Shown: positions 1 through 9,581 of the stretch, piece by piece
Position numbering within the stretch: the stretch's first letter is position 1
Layout: every line of letters begins with the position of its first letter
Assembly (NCBI RefSeq): GCF_022394535.1
Contig: NZ_CP089414.1
Location: 3,224,001 to 3,288,000 of the forward strand
Length of the DNA stretch: 64,000 bases
Reading direction: 5' to 3'
Source of the DNA: Dyella terrae
GTDB lineage: Bacteria > Pseudomonadota > Gammaproteobacteria > Xanthomonadales > Rhodanobacteraceae
Translations under genes and position numbers: made by a program
The notes under the pieces: model-generated
Seen by the model: only the letters and a program-made list of their open reading frames with translations
Databases searched by the model: none
What the model was told of the DNA's origin: nothing

Positions 1-140
1 GCCACGCCGAGCGTGACTGGCGTGGGTTAGGCGTATCCACCGACATCATCGAAGCGACCGCGCATGCCGCGCTCGCCATCGTCAACCGCATCGAACGACA
101 GCAACCCGTCTCGCAACGGGCGGCCGTCGCCAGCCTGTGA
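1..140 (+). CDS. leuA: 2-isopropylmalate synthase, C-terminal end (partial)
   Basis: Only the last 45 codons are present; the gene enters from the left edge in the frame of codons starting at base 3 and stops with TGA at 138-140. The peptide contains RGLGVSTDIIEA, which matches the C-terminal regulatory domain of LeuA, the first committed enzyme of leucine synthesis (acetyl-CoA plus 2-ketoisovalerate). In the family this domain binds leucine for feedback inhibition. ilvE starts 16 bases after the stop, and the leu and ilv genes that follow support the call. The catalytic part lies outside the window and cannot be judged. Confidence 0.85.
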   Translation, partial: HAERDWRGLGVSTDIIEATAHAALAIVNRIERQQPVSQRAAVASL

Positions 141-156
141 TTCAAGGAGCCAACCG

Positions 157-1161
157 ATGACTACGCCATTCCTCTGGCACAACGGCCAGATCAAACCCTG
201 GACCGAGGCGACGGTCCACGTCAGTACCCACGCCCTGCACTACGGCTCCTCGGTATTCGAAGGCGAACGTGTGTATGCCACGCCACAGGGCCCCGCCTAT
301 TTCCGTCTCGCCGATCACACGCGTCGCCTGTTCGAATCGGCGCGCGTCTACGAAATCGAGATCGGTTACAGCGAAGACGAGATCAACGCCGCCTGTCACG
401 AAGTGATTCGCGCGAACCGCATGAAATCCGCTTACGTGCGTCCCATCGTGTTCCGCGGCGCTGGTGGCCTGGGCGTGTTGCCCAAGGCTGATTCGCCGGT
501 GGATGTGGCGATCATGGCGCTGGAATGGGGTGCGTATCTGGGCGACGCTATCGAGCACGGTGCCGACGTGTGCGTGTCCTCCTGGCACCGCCCCGCGCCG
601 AACACCTTGCCGAGCTGGGCCAAGGCCGGCGGCAATTACCTCAGCAGCCAGTTGATCGCGCTTGAAGCGCGTCGCGGCGGCTACGCCGAAGGCATCGCAC
701 TGGGCCACAACGGGCTGCTGAGCGAAGGCGCAGGCGAGAACCTGTTCCTGGTGAAGAACGGCAAGCTGCTCACGCCGCCAACCAGCGCGGGCATCCTGGC
801 CGGCATCACACGCGAATCGGTGATTACGTTGGCCGGCGAGATGGGCATCGCTGTGGAAGAACGCGATCTGCCCCGCGAAGCGCTGTACACCGCCGACGAG
901 ATCTTCATGACCGGCACCGCCGCTGAGATCACGCCGGTGCGTTCGGTGGATCGCAAGCAGGTGGGCGCAGGTCGTCCCGGTGATATCACGCGCGCACTGC
1001 AGAAAGCCTTTTTCGGCCTGTTCGATGGCACGACCGAGGACAAATGGGGCTGGCTCACGGCGGTATCCAATGTGGTCATCCCTGAGCACGAAGATCAAAA
1101 AGCGGCCATCCATGGCCGCACTCCTCACCAACAGCCTGCTTCGTTGGGAGCGACGGCATGA
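157..1161 (+). CDS. ilvE: branched-chain amino acid aminotransferase
   Basis: A 334-residue fold-type IV PLP enzyme that makes the final transamination to leucine, isoleucine and valine with glutamate as donor. The start at 157 is chosen because AAGGAG lies at 144-149 and the protein then begins [11 protein letters not shown], as IlvE proteins do; an upstream in-frame ATG at 64 would run through leuA. Family signatures seen are [11 protein letters not shown] near residue 28, [10 protein letters not shown] with the presumed PLP lysine near residue 156, and EGAGENLF near 190. The C terminus runs about 25 residues past the usual GWL end. The stop overlaps the leuC start by four bases (ATGA), so translation is probably coupled. 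Confidence 0.95.
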   Translation: MTTPFLWHNGQIKPWTEATVHVSTHALHYGSSVFEGERVYATPQGPAYFRLADHTRRLFESARVYEIEIGYSEDEINAACHEVIRANRMKSAYVRPIVFRGAGGLGVLPKADSPVDVAIMALEWGAYLGDAIEHGADVCVSSWHRPAPNTLPSWAKAGGNYLSSQLIALEARRGGYAEGIALGHNGLLSEGAGENLFLVKNGKLLTPPTSAGILAGITRESVITLAGEMGIAVEERDLPREALYTADEIFMTGTAAEITPVRSVDRKQVGAGRPGDITRALQKAFFGLFDGTTEDKWGWLTAVSNVVIPEHEDQKAAIHGRTPHQQPASLGATA

Positions 1162-2569
1162 CCGCGAAGACCTTGTTCGAGAAGATCTGGGACGCACACG
1201 TCGTCGCCGCTGAATCCACCGACACGCCGGCCATCCTCTACGTCGACCTGCATCTGGTGCACGAAGTGACCTCGCCGCAGGCTTTCAGCGAACTGCGCGA
1301 GCGCGGCCTGAAGTTGCGTCGCCCGGACCGCATGCTGGCCACGCTGGATCACTCCACGCCGACCCTGCCCACCGGCACGGATGGCGTGCGCCCTACGCCA
1401 ACGCCGAGGCGAAGGCGCAGGTAGAGCAACTAGAGAAAAACTGCCGCGAATTCGGCGTCGAACTGCACGGCTGGAACAGCAGCGATCGCGGTATCGTGCA
1501 CGTGTTCGGGCCGGAACTGGGCGCGACGCAGCCAGGCATGACCATCGTGTGCGGCGACAGCCACACCTCCACCCATGGCGCGTTCGGCGCTCTGGCGTTC
1601 GGCATCGGCACCACCGAAGTCGGCCATGTGATGGCCACGCAGTGCCTGCTCCAGCGCAAGGCGAAGACGCTGGCCATTCATATCGATGGCCACTTGCCTG
1701 CCGGCATCGGCGCCAAGGATCTGATCCTGCACATCATCGGCGAGATCGGCGTGGACGGCGGCACCGGCCATGTCATCGAGTACCGCGGCGCGGCCATCGA
1801 ACAGCTGTCGATGGAAGAACGCATGACGGTGTGCAACATGTCCATCGAGGCTGGCGCGCGCGCTGGTTTGATTGCACCGGATGAAACGACTTTCGCGTGG
1901 CTGAAGGGTCGCCCCCGCGCTCCGCAGGGTGCCGCATGGAACGAAGCCGTGGCGCGCTGGAAGGCACTGCGCACCGACACGGGTGCCGAGTACGACCGCG
2001 AAGTGCGCATCGACGCCAGCAAGATCCGCCCCACCGTGACCTACGGCACGCACCCGGGCATGGCCATCGCCATGGACAAGCCTGTACCGGCCGCGCGCAA
2101 TGCACAGGAGAAGCGCGCCCTCGACTACATGAAGAGCGAAGCCGGCAAGCCGATGCAGGGCACGCCGGTGGACGTGGTGTTTGTCGGTAGCTGCACCAAC
2201 TCGCGCCTGTCCGATCTACGCGAAGCCGCACGCGTGTTGCGTGGCCGCCATGTGGCGGATGGTGTGCGCATGCTGGTGGTGCCGGGTTCCGAAGCGGTGC
2301 GCCGCGATGCCGAGAGCGAAGGCCTGCATCACGTATTTACCGCTGCCGGTGCCGAGTGGCGCGAACCGGGTTGTTCGATGTGCATCGCGATGAATGGCGA
2401 TTTCGCGCAGCCGGGCCAGCTGGTGGTGAGCACGTCGAATCGCAATTTTGAAGGGCGACAGGGCAAGGGTGCGCGCACGGTGTTGGCGAGCCCGGCGACG
2501 GCAGCGGCATCGGCGGTCGCAGGGCGCATTGCCGATCCACGTGAGTACATGACGGAGGTTGCCGCATGA
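1158..2569 (+). CDS. leuC: 3-isopropylmalate dehydratase large subunit, frameshifted as written
   Basis: LeuC forms the [4Fe-4S] isopropylmalate isomerase with LeuD and converts 2- to 3-isopropylmalate. The first 76 codons ([14 protein letters not shown] to LPTGTDG) lie in one frame, which then stops at 1424. The rest, from about 1385 ([10 protein letters not shown] onward), continues in another frame to 2569. Restoring one C after GGC at 1383-1385 gives a continuous 470-residue protein with no gap against the family. The cluster cysteines then fall at about residues 346 (VGSCTNSR), 406 and 409 (GCSMC), as in E. coli LeuC. The gene overlaps ilvE and leuD by four bases each. With leuD and leuB intact, a sequence error is more likely than a pseudogene, but a real mutation would make the strain a leucine auxotroph. 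Confidence 0.9.
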
Positions 2570-3150
2570 AGCCCATCACCCGCCTCCACTCCCGCACCGC
2601 CGTACTGCCGGACGAGAACATCGACACCGATCGCATCATCCCGGCGCGCTTTCTCACCACCACCGAGCGCGCAGGCCTGGGCAAGCTGTGCTTCAACGAC
2701 TGGCGCTATCAGGCCGATGGCAGCGACAACCCCGCTTTTCCGCTCAACCAGCCGAAAGCTCAGGGTTGCTCCATCCTCGTCGCGGGCCGCAACTTCGGCT
2801 GTGGCTCCTCGCGCGAGCACGCGCCGTGGGCGCTGCTGGACTACGGCATCCACGCGGTGTTGTGCAGCGAGATCGCGGACATCTTCCGCAACAACGCGCT
2901 CAAGAACGGCCTGCTCGCCATTGTGCTGGACGAAGCCGAGCACCGCTGGCTGCTCACCAATCCCGGTATCGAACTGACCATCGACATACGCGAGCAGGTC
3001 ATCGCCCTGCCGGATGGCGGCCACATCCGCTTCCAGCTCGAACCCTTTGCACGTCACTGCCTGCTCAACGGCGTGGACCAGCTGGGTTACCTCCAGCACC
3101 ACCAAGACGCCATCACTGCCTACGAACAACGCGTGGAGAAAGCTGCATGA
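2566..3150 (+). CDS. leuD: 3-isopropylmalate dehydratase small subunit
   Basis: A 194-residue swivel-domain subunit that pairs with LeuC. It shows [14 protein letters not shown] near residue 16 and the substrate-loop segment [17 protein letters not shown] near residue 73, both diagnostic of LeuD. Length is close to the family norm of about 200. The start overlaps the leuC stop (ATGA) and the stop overlaps the leuB start in the same way, so leuC, leuD and leuB form a translationally coupled block. Confidence 0.96.
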   Translation: MKPITRLHSRTAVLPDENIDTDRIIPARFLTTTERAGLGKLCFNDWRYQADGSDNPAFPLNQPKAQGCSILVAGRNFGCGSSREHAPWALLDYGIHAVLCSEIADIFRNNALKNGLLAIVLDEAEHRWLLTNPGIELTIDIREQVIALPDGGHIRFQLEPFARHCLLNGVDQLGYLQHHQDAITAYEQRVEKAA

Positions 3151-4244
3151 GAGCGCACATCGTCACCCTGCCCGGCGACGGCGTCGGCCCCGAAGTCACT
3201 GCAGCGGCCGTCGCCGTGCTCGACGCGGTTGCCGCGCACTACGACCATCATTTTCATTTCGAGGAACATCAGATCGGCGGTTGCGCCATCGATGCCACCG
3301 GCGAACCGTTGCCGACCGCATCGCTGGAAGCATGCAAGGCCGCTGACGCGGTGTTGCTCGGCGCCGTCGGCGGCCCCAAGTGGTCCGATCCGAATGCACC
3401 GGTGCGCCCAGAACAGGGTTTGCTCGCGCTGCGCGCTGCGCTGGGCGTGTACGCCAACCTGCGCCCGCTGCAGGTTCATCCCGCGCTGGCTGAGCTGTCA
3501 CCGCTGAAGAACGAGAAGCTGAAGGATGTCGACGTGCTGTTCGTGCGCGAACTGACCGGTGGCGCGTACTTCGGCGCCAAGACGCGCACCATCGACACCG
3601 CCATCGACGAGTGCAAGTACACCGTGGCTGAAGTTGAGCGCGTGACGCGCCGTGCCTTCGAACTGGCACGCGAACGCCGCAAGCACGTCACCTCGGTGGA
3701 CAAAGCCAACGTGCTGGAAACCTCGCGCCTGTGGCGCACTACGGTGCAGCGTATTGCCGCGGAGTATCCGGATGTGAAGCTGGAGCACCAACTGGTCGAC
3801 TCGATGGCGATGCTGCTTCTCACGCAGCCAGGCAAGTACGACGTGGTCGTCACCGAAAACCTGTTCGGCGACATCCTCACCGATGAGGCTGCTGCACTCG
3901 CCGGTTCGCTGGGCTTGCTGCCGTCTGCATCGCTGGGCGAAGGCAAGGCTGGTCTGTACGAACCCATCCACGGTTCCGCGCCGGATATCGCCGGCCAGGG
4001 CGTGGCCAACCCCACCGGCGCGATCCTTTCCGCCGCGATGCTGCTGCGTCATTCGCTGGGCCTGGAAGAAGAAGCAAGCACGGTGGAAGCCGCCGTCGCC
4101 GACGTACTGGAACACGGCCCACACACGCGTGATATCGGCGGCAGCGCCGGTACAAAAGACGTGTTGAACGCCGTGCTGGCTGCCCTTGACGAACACGCCT
4201 GCAACGCAGCTGCTTTCTTGCGCTGGGGCCGGGCATGCGGTTGA
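3147..4244 (+). CDS. leuB: 3-isopropylmalate dehydrogenase
   Basis: A 365-residue NAD-dependent beta-decarboxylating dehydrogenase giving 2-ketoisocaproate. It begins [20 protein letters not shown] 3147 is chosen because it overlaps the leuD stop, although the frame is open further upstream. Family features are LGAVGGPKW near residue 72, [10 protein letters not shown] near 135, the catalytic Lys in VDKANVLE near 190, and the NAD-binding [18 protein letters not shown] near 272. The C-terminal tail ([15 protein letters not shown]) is slightly longer than usual. The gene is followed by a paired-REP element rather than directly by ilvD, which suggests the end of a transcriptional block. Confidence 0.96.
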   Translation: MRAHIVTLPGDGVGPEVTAAAVAVLDAVAAHYDHHFHFEEHQIGGCAIDATGEPLPTASLEACKAADAVLLGAVGGPKWSDPNAPVRPEQGLLALRAALGVYANLRPLQVHPALAELSPLKNEKLKDVDVLFVRELTGGAYFGAKTRTIDTAIDECKYTVAEVERVTRRAFELARERRKHVTSVDKANVLETSRLWRTTVQRIAAEYPDVKLEHQLVDSMAMLLLTQPGKYDVVVTENLFGDILTDEAAALAGSLGLLPSASLGEGKAGLYEPIHGSAPDIAGQGVANPTGAILSAAMLLRHSLGLEEEASTVEAAVADVLEHGPHTRDIGGSAGTKDVLNAVLAALDEHACNAAAFLRWGRACG

Positions 4245-4265
4245 TCCAATCTGCCACCACATCGC

Positions 4266-4375
4266 CGTCATTCCCGCGAAGGCGGGAGGCGCTCTTTCAA
4301 CAGCCGAAGGGCTGGTCATCCAGCGCCGCCGCCTTCCTTGAAAGACGCTGGATCCCCGCCTTCGCGGGGATGACG
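4266..4375 (+). repeat. paired inverted REP (REPIN-like) element 1
   Basis: Two hairpin-forming GC-rich palindromes face each other. The left is CGTCATTCCCGCGAAGGCGG at 4266-4285 and the right is its near inverse copy ending GGGGATGACG at 4366-4375, with about 65 bases between. A second copy lies at 7175-7264 and a lone arm at 57764-57794. The layout matches REPINs, which are pairs of REP sequences mobilised in trans by RAYT transposases; no RAYT gene is in this window. It separates leuB from ilvD and may also stabilise mRNA ends. Confidence 0.85.
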
Positions 4376-4430
4376 GTGACTTTCAACGCATTCACGAGTT
4401 GCACAGGCGTCCTTTCTTTGGAAATCCAGC

Positions 4431-6149
4431 ATGCGTAGTGACCTGATCAAGACCGGCCCCGACCGCGCACCTGCACGCGCCATGTTGCGCGCCACCGGCC
4501 TGGACGATGAAGCCATCGCCAAGCCGCTGGTGGCCGTGGTGCACACGTGGTCCAACGTGAGCCCGTGTAACCTCAACCTGCGCGAGCTGGCCGTACACGT
4601 CGCCGATGGCATCCGCGCCGCCGGTGGCACACCCGTCGAGTTCAACACCATCGCGGTGACCGACGGCATCGCCATGGGCACGCCGGGTATGCGCGCCTCG
4701 CTGATCAGCCGCGAGGTGATCACCGACTCCATCGAGCTGGCGGTCGATGGCCATTGCCTGGATGCGATGGTGGTGCTGTGCGGCTGCGACAAGACCATCC
4801 CCGCTGCTGCGATGGCGATGGCTCGCCTCGACATCCCCAGCGTTGCGCTGTACGGCGGCACCATTGCGCACGGCACGCACGACCAACACCCCATCACCAT
4901 CCAGCAGGTGTTTGAGGCCGTCGGCGCGCACGGCGCAGGCAAGATCGACGATGCGGAACTGACCGCCGTCGAGCGCGACGCCTGCCCGGGCGCGGGCGCC
5001 TGCGGTGGGCAATTCACCGCCAACACCATGGCGATGGTGCTCACCACGCTGGGCCTGTCCCCAATGGGCTTCAACGACATTCCCGCCACGCATCCAGCGA
5101 AGACGGCGGCCGCATACCGCTGCGGCGAGCTGGTGATGGAATGCCTGCGGGAGAACCGCACGCCGCGCGCATTCCTCACCGAAACCGCTTTCCGCAATGC
5201 GGCGCGCATGGTCGCTGCTACCGCCGGCTCCACCAACGCCGTGCTGCACCTGCTCGCCATCGCGCGCGAAGCAGACACGCGCTGGACACTGGAGGATTTC
5301 GAACCTGCGTCCAAGCACACGCCGGTGATCGCCGACCTGTTGCCGGGCGGGCGCTACACCGCCGTCGAAATGTTCGGCGCCGGCGGCGCGGCTCGCGTGG
5401 CGCAGGAACTGATCACCGCTGGCATGCTGGACGACGCACCCACCGTCACCGGCCGCAGCCTGTTCGAAGAAACCGCCGCCGCTCCACGCGCCGAGACGCA
5501 GGACGTGGTGCATCCGGTGACGCAGCCGCTGAAACCGCGCGGCGGCTACTCCATCCTCTACGGCAACCTCGCGCCGGAAGGCTGCATCCTCAAACTAGCT
5601 GGCAAGGGCGCCAACCATTTCGAAGGCCGCGCTCGCGTGTTCGAAAGCGAGGAACAGGCGTTCGCCGCCGTGCAGGGCGGCACCATCGAAAAGGGCGACG
5701 TCATCGTCATCCGCAACGAAGGTCCCGCCGGTGGCCCGGGCATGCGCGAGATGCTCGGCGTCACCGCCGCACTGATTGGCCGTGGCATGGGCGACGACGT
5801 TGCATTGATCACCGACGGCCGTTTCTCCGGCGCCACGCACGGCTACATGGTTGGCCATATCGCACCGGAAGCCGCACGTGGCGGCCCCATCGCCTTGCTA
5901 CGCGAAGGTGACCTCATCCGCATCGACGCCGACACACGGGCGATCAGCACCACCGCCGATCTCGCCTCGCGCCGCGCAGGCTGGCAGCCGCCGGCACCCA
6001 AGGTCACGCGCGGCGCGCTGGCCAAGTATGTCTCCCTGGTCGGCTCCGCCTCCGACGGCGCCACCACGCAACCCATCGCACCACGCAGTCCATCCGCATC
6101 CGCTTCCACACACGTCTACGAAGACACGACCGCAGGAGTCACCGCATGA
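4431..6149 (+). CDS. ilvD: dihydroxy-acid dehydratase
   Basis: A 572-residue Fe-S dehydratase of the IlvD/Edd family, acting in both valine and isoleucine synthesis. Conserved stretches include [11 protein letters not shown] near residue 41, [11 protein letters not shown] near 116 (cluster cysteine), [17 protein letters not shown] near 184 (second cluster cysteine pair), and [10 protein letters not shown] near 463. No strong Shine-Dalgarno is seen before ATG 4431, but the protein starts [18 protein letters not shown] as homologues do. The tail after about residue 545 is low complexity (Ser, Thr, Ala, Pro). Its stop overlaps ilvC by four bases. Confidence 0.95.
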   Translation: MRSDLIKTGPDRAPARAMLRATGLDDEAIAKPLVAVVHTWSNVSPCNLNLRELAVHVADGIRAAGGTPVEFNTIAVTDGIAMGTPGMRASLISREVITDSIELAVDGHCLDAMVVLCGCDKTIPAAAMAMARLDIPSVALYGGTIAHGTHDQHPITIQQVFEAVGAHGAGKIDDAELTAVERDACPGAGACGGQFTANTMAMVLTTLGLSPMGFNDIPATHPAKTAAAYRCGELVMECLRENRTPRAFLTETAFRNAARMVAATAGSTNAVLHLLAIAREADTRWTLEDFEPASKHTPVIADLLPGGRYTAVEMFGAGGAARVAQELITAGMLDDAPTVTGRSLFEETAAAPRAETQDVVHPVTQPLKPRGGYSILYGNLAPEGCILKLAGKGANHFEGRARVFESEEQAFAAVQGGTIEKGDVIVIRNEGPAGGPGMREMLGVTAALIGRGMGDDVALITDGRFSGATHGYMVGHIAPEAARGGPIALLREGDLIRIDADTRAISTTADLASRRAGWQPPAPKVTRGALAKYVSLVGSASDGATTQPIAPRSPSASASTHVYEDTTAGVTA

Positions 6150-7162
6150 GCAGCAGCACCACCAACGATTCGCTGGCCAAAGCCCGCATCGCCGTCCTTG
6201 GCTTCGGCAGCCAGGGCCGCGCCCACGCCCTCAACCTGCGCGACTCCGGTCTCGATGTGGTGGTTGGCCTGCGCAAGAACGGCCCCTCGTGGGAGAAGGC
6301 CCGCGCCGAAGGCTTCACCGTGGCCGAGCCGGGTGATGCGGTGAAGGACGCCGATCTCGTCGCCGTGCTCACGCCCGACATGGTGCAGCCCACGCTGTAT
6401 AAGGAAAGCATCGAGCCGAACATCAAGCCCGGCGCGGCGCTGCTGTTTGCGCATGGTTTCAATGTGCACTTCAAGCAGATCGATCCGCGCAAGGATATCG
6501 ACGTGGTCCTGGTCGCCCCGAAAGGCCCGGGCGCGCTAGTGCGTCGCGAGTACGAGATCGGTCGCGGTGTGCCCAGCATCTGGGCCGTGCATCAGGACGT
6601 CAGCGGCCAGGCGGAAGCCAAGGCCAAGGCCTATGCCGACGGCATCGGCGGCGGTCGCGCATTGCTGATCAAGACCGACTTCAAGGAAGAGACTGAAACC
6701 GATCTGTTCGGCGAACAGGCCGTGCTGTGCGGCGGCGCCAGCTCACTGGTGCAGGCCGGCTTCGAGACGCTGGTGGAAGCCGGTTATCAGCCGGAGATCG
6801 CCTATTACGAAGTGCTGCACGAACTGAAGCTGATCGTGGACTTGTTCTACGAAGGCGGCATCGCACGCATGCTGGAGTTTGTGTCCGAGACCGCGCAGTA
6901 CGGCGATTACGTCAGCGGTCCGCGCGTGATCGACGCCGGCACCAAGGCGCGCATGAAGGAAGTGCTCAAGGACATCCAGGACGGCACCTTCGCCAACAAC
7001 TGGATCGCCGAGTACAAGGCCGGCCTGCCGAACTACAAGAAGTTCAAGCAGGCAGACCTGGAGCACCCGGTGGAACAGGTGGGCGCGAAGCTGCGCGCAC
7101 GCATGCCGTGGCTGCAGGCGAATGCACCGAAGGCAGCGGAGCCGTTGAAGAAGGTGGGCTGA
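6146..7162 (+). CDS. ilvC: ketol-acid reductoisomerase (class I)
   Basis: A 338-residue short (class I) KARI that isomerises and reduces acetolactate or acetohydroxybutyrate. The Rossmann motif [17 protein letters not shown] lies near residue 20 and is followed by [13 protein letters not shown], the loop that selects NADPH in the family. The Mg-binding C-terminal domain shows [11 protein letters not shown] near residue 182 and [14 protein letters not shown] near 219. ATG overlaps the ilvD stop, so ilvD and ilvC are coupled. A second REP pair follows 12 bases after the stop. Confidence 0.96.
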   Translation: MSSSTTNDSLAKARIAVLGFGSQGRAHALNLRDSGLDVVVGLRKNGPSWEKARAEGFTVAEPGDAVKDADLVAVLTPDMVQPTLYKESIEPNIKPGAALLFAHGFNVHFKQIDPRKDIDVVLVAPKGPGALVRREYEIGRGVPSIWAVHQDVSGQAEAKAKAYADGIGGGRALLIKTDFKEETETDLFGEQAVLCGGASSLVQAGFETLVEAGYQPEIAYYEVLHELKLIVDLFYEGGIARMLEFVSETAQYGDYVSGPRVIDAGTKARMKEVLKDIQDGTFANNWIAEYKAGLPNYKKFKQADLEHPVEQVGAKLRARMPWLQANAPKAAEPLKKVG

Positions 7163-7174
7163 TCGTCTTTTGCT

Positions 7175-7264
7175 CGTCATTCCCGCGTAGGCGGGAATCC
7201 AGTGACGTTTGCTGTTCCTTCAAGACTTCAAAGTCGCTGGATCCCCGCCTACGCGGGGATGACG
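7175..7264 (+). repeat. paired inverted REP (REPIN-like) element 2
   Basis: The left arm CGTCATTCCCGCGTAGGCGG starts at 7175 and the inverted right arm ends GGGGATGACG at 7264. Arm sequences match element 1 except for the loop (GTAG against GAAG), a compensated change that keeps the hairpin. It lies directly after ilvC. Confidence 0.85.
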
Positions 7265-7343
7265 AGCTTAAAACTCCGCCATATACGAAAAGTTTTTGCT
7301 CGACTCGAGGGGCGCCAATCCCGCACGCATTGCCCCTCCCTGG

Positions 7344-7374
7344 CCCTCCCCTGGTTTTCAGGGGAGGGAATTTT
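7344..7374 (+). terminator. terminator-like hairpin before ilvG
   Basis: CCCTCCCCTG at 7344-7353 pairs perfectly with CAGGGGAGGG at 7359-7368 around a GTTTT loop and is followed by AATTTT. This is a plausible intrinsic terminator for the ilvDC block. No leader peptide rich in Leu, Ile or Val is seen near it, so I do not call it an attenuator. Related CCCTCTCCCC hairpins recur at 43272 and 57856, so it may instead belong to a repeat family. Confidence 0.5.
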
Positions 7375-7435
7375 CAAACCCTATTCCGCTCGCCGATGCG
7401 TCGGCGATGCACTGGGAAAACCGATCACCGTGAAC

Positions 7436-9316
7436 ATGCCATTGCACCGAGCCGTCGAAGATCGTGACGTGCCTGCACCATTGACCACCCACCCGCTGGC
7501 CGGCCAGAGCATGAGCGGCGCAGAAGTGGTGGTACAGGTACTGGCCGACGAAGGCGTCAACGTGCTGTTCGGTTATTCGGGCGGCGCCATCCTGCCGGTG
7601 TACGACGCCGTGTTCCGCTACAACGCCACGCATCTCTCGCCCATGGGTGGCGAGCCTATGCCGCTGATCGTGCCCGCCAACGAGCAGGGCGCAGGCTTCA
7701 TGGCTGCCGGATATGCGCGCGCCTCAGGCAAGGTGGGCGTGGCCATTGTCACCTCTGGGCCGGGCGCCACCAATATGGTGACACCGGTGCGCGATGCGAT
7801 GTCCGACTCGATACCGATGGTGGTGATCTGCGGCCAGGTGCCCACGGGCGCGCTGGGTAGCGACGCCTTCCAGGAAGCACCGATCAGCAACATCATGAGT
7901 CCGTGCGCCAAGCACGTGTTCCTGCTCACCGATCCGTCGCGACTGGAAGTCACGTTGCGTACCGCCTTCGAGATTGCGCGCAGTGGACGCCCCGGCCCGG
8001 TGGTGGTGGATATTCCCAAGGACGTACAGAACACCGCGCTCGCCTTCGCCGGCGAAGGCACGCTGCCGATTCCGGGCTATCGCGCCCGCCAGCACGCCAT
8101 TCAGAGCGCACGCGTTGACGACGCGCACTGTGTGGCTTTCTTCGATGCATTGGCGAAAGCGAAGCGTCCGCTGATCTACGCCGGTGGCGGCATCATTGCC
8201 GGCGAGGCATCCGCCACGCTGCGTGCTTTCGTCAAACAGTTTGGCCTGCCGGTAACGACCACGCTGATGGGCATCGGCGCGGTGGACACCACTGATCCGC
8301 TCGCACTGCATATGCTTGGCATGCACGGCACGGCCCATGCCAACTATGCCGTGGAGGATTGCGACTTCCTGCTGGCCCTGGGTGCGCGTTTCGATGATCG
8401 CGTCGCCAGCGTGCCCGATCGCTTCGCGCCCAACGCGCGCTTTATCGCCCAGATCGATATCGACCCGGCCGAGATCGGCAAGGTGAAGTCGGTGCACTGG
8501 CATCACCACGGCGACCTCGACGCGACCCTGTCACGCCTGCACCAGTATGGCGTGCGCCACGCGCTGAACTTTGGTGGCGACGGTCGCTATGCGGACTGGC
8601 ATGCGCATATCGCCGCGCTCAAGCAGACGCATGCGCTCAACTACGATCGCGACAGCGCATTGATCCAGCCACAGGCGGTGATCCAGGCGATTAACCACCA
8701 CACGCAAGGCCGTGCCGTGATCAGCACGGGCGTGGGCCAACACCAGATGTGGACCGCGCAGTATTTCGACTTCCGCGAGCCGCGCCATTGGCTGACATCC
8801 GGATCCATGGGCACCATGGGCTTCGGCTTGCCAGCCGCCATCGGCGCGCAGTTCGCGCGACGCGATGCGATAGTGATCGATATCGACGGGGACGCCAGCA
8901 TACGCATGAATCTCGGCGAGCTGGAAACCGTCACCACCTATAACCTGCCGGTGAAGGTGGTGGTGCTCAACAACATTGGCGACGGCATGGTGCGCCAGTG
9001 GCAGAAGCTGTTTTTCCGCGGCCGTTTCGCCTCGTCCGACAAAAGCCTGCACAAGAAGGACTTCATCAAGGCCGCGCAGGCCGATGGTTTCGAGTGGGCG
9101 AAGCGGTTGGAGAACAAGGACGAGCTGGCAGACACCATTGCCGACTTTCTCGCCTTTGATGGTCCGGCCTTCCTTGAGGTGATGATCGATCCCGATGCTG
9201 GCGTGTATCCCATGGTGGGACCGGGCGCGACATACGCTCAGATGATTACGGGCGATTTCATTCCGTCACGCGTACCGCCGGCAGCATCCGGTGATGCCAC
9301 ATCGGACATGTTCTGA
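7436..9316 (+). CDS. ilvG: acetolactate synthase large subunit
   Basis: A ThDP/FAD-dependent synthase that starts valine, leucine and isoleucine synthesis. ATG 7436 gives 626 residues; ATG 7511 (MSGAEVVVQVLADEGV) gives 601 and is closer to the usual N terminus, so the start is uncertain. Features counted from 7436 are the activating Glu region GYSGGAILPVYDAVF near 46, SGPGATNMVTPVRDAM near 107, and the ThDP motif GDASIRMNLGELETV near 485 followed by VVLNNIGDGMVRQWQ near 505. It lies 22 bases before the small subunit gene. The name ilvG is preferred to ilvB or ilvI because an IlvM-type subunit and ilvA follow. Confidence 0.93.
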   Translation: MPLHRAVEDRDVPAPLTTHPLAGQSMSGAEVVVQVLADEGVNVLFGYSGGAILPVYDAVFRYNATHLSPMGGEPMPLIVPANEQGAGFMAAGYARASGKVGVAIVTSGPGATNMVTPVRDAMSDSIPMVVICGQVPTGALGSDAFQEAPISNIMSPCAKHVFLLTDPSRLEVTLRTAFEIARSGRPGPVVVDIPKDVQNTALAFAGEGTLPIPGYRARQHAIQSARVDDAHCVAFFDALAKAKRPLIYAGGGIIAGEASATLRAFVKQFGLPVTTTLMGIGAVDTTDPLALHMLGMHGTAHANYAVEDCDFLLALGARFDDRVASVPDRFAPNARFIAQIDIDPAEIGKVKSVHWHHHGDLDATLSRLHQYGVRHALNFGGDGRYADWHAHIAALKQTHALNYDRDSALIQPQAVIQAINHHTQGRAVISTGVGQHQMWTAQYFDFREPRHWLTSGSMGTMGFGLPAAIGAQFARRDAIVIDIDGDASIRMNLGELETVTTYNLPVKVVVLNNIGDGMVRQWQKLFFRGRFASSDKSLHKKDFIKAAQADGFEWAKRLENKDELADTIADFLAFDGPAFLEVMIDPDAGVYPMVGPGATYAQMITGDFIPSRVPPAASGDATSDMF

Positions 9317-9338
9317 GGATCGCCGCTAGGGAACCCGT

Positions 9339-9581
9339 ATGAAACACACACTTTCCATCCTGCTGCAAAACGAATCCGGCGCTTTGATGCGCGTGGCCGG
9401 CATGTTCGCCGCGCGCCACTGCAATATCGACTCGCTCACCGTCGCCACCACCGATGACCCGGAGGTGTCGCAACTCACATTAGTCATGCATGGTGCGGAC
9501 GATACGGTGGAGCAGATCATCAAGCAGACTCGCAAGCTGGTTGATGTGATCGACGTTAGCCATCCCGCTACCACGCCATGA
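9339..9581 (+). CDS. ilvM: acetolactate synthase small (ACT) subunit, IlvM type
   Basis: An 80-residue single ACT domain (MKHTLSILLQNESGALMRVAGMF at the start, residues 1-75), the regulatory partner of the large subunit. Its length fits IlvM rather than the 160-residue IlvH or IlvN. In the family it restores full activity and sets sensitivity to valine. It lies between ilvG and ilvA and overlaps ilvA by four bases. Confidence 0.9.
   Translation: MKHTLSILLQNESGALMRVAGMFAARHCNIDSLTVATTDDPEVSQLTLVMHGADDTVEQIIKQTRKLVDVIDVSHPATTP

Noticed and set aside
142..1197. 351-residue open frame antisense to ilvE
   Set aside because: It overlaps the full ilvE gene and has shadow-type composition.
2559..3146. 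196-residue extension of LeuB upstream through leuD
   Set aside because: It is a shadow of leuD in another frame; the LeuB family start is at 3147.
7265..7435. Attenuator leader before ilvG
   Set aside because: The hairpin is present, but no short frame rich in Leu, Ile or Val precedes it.
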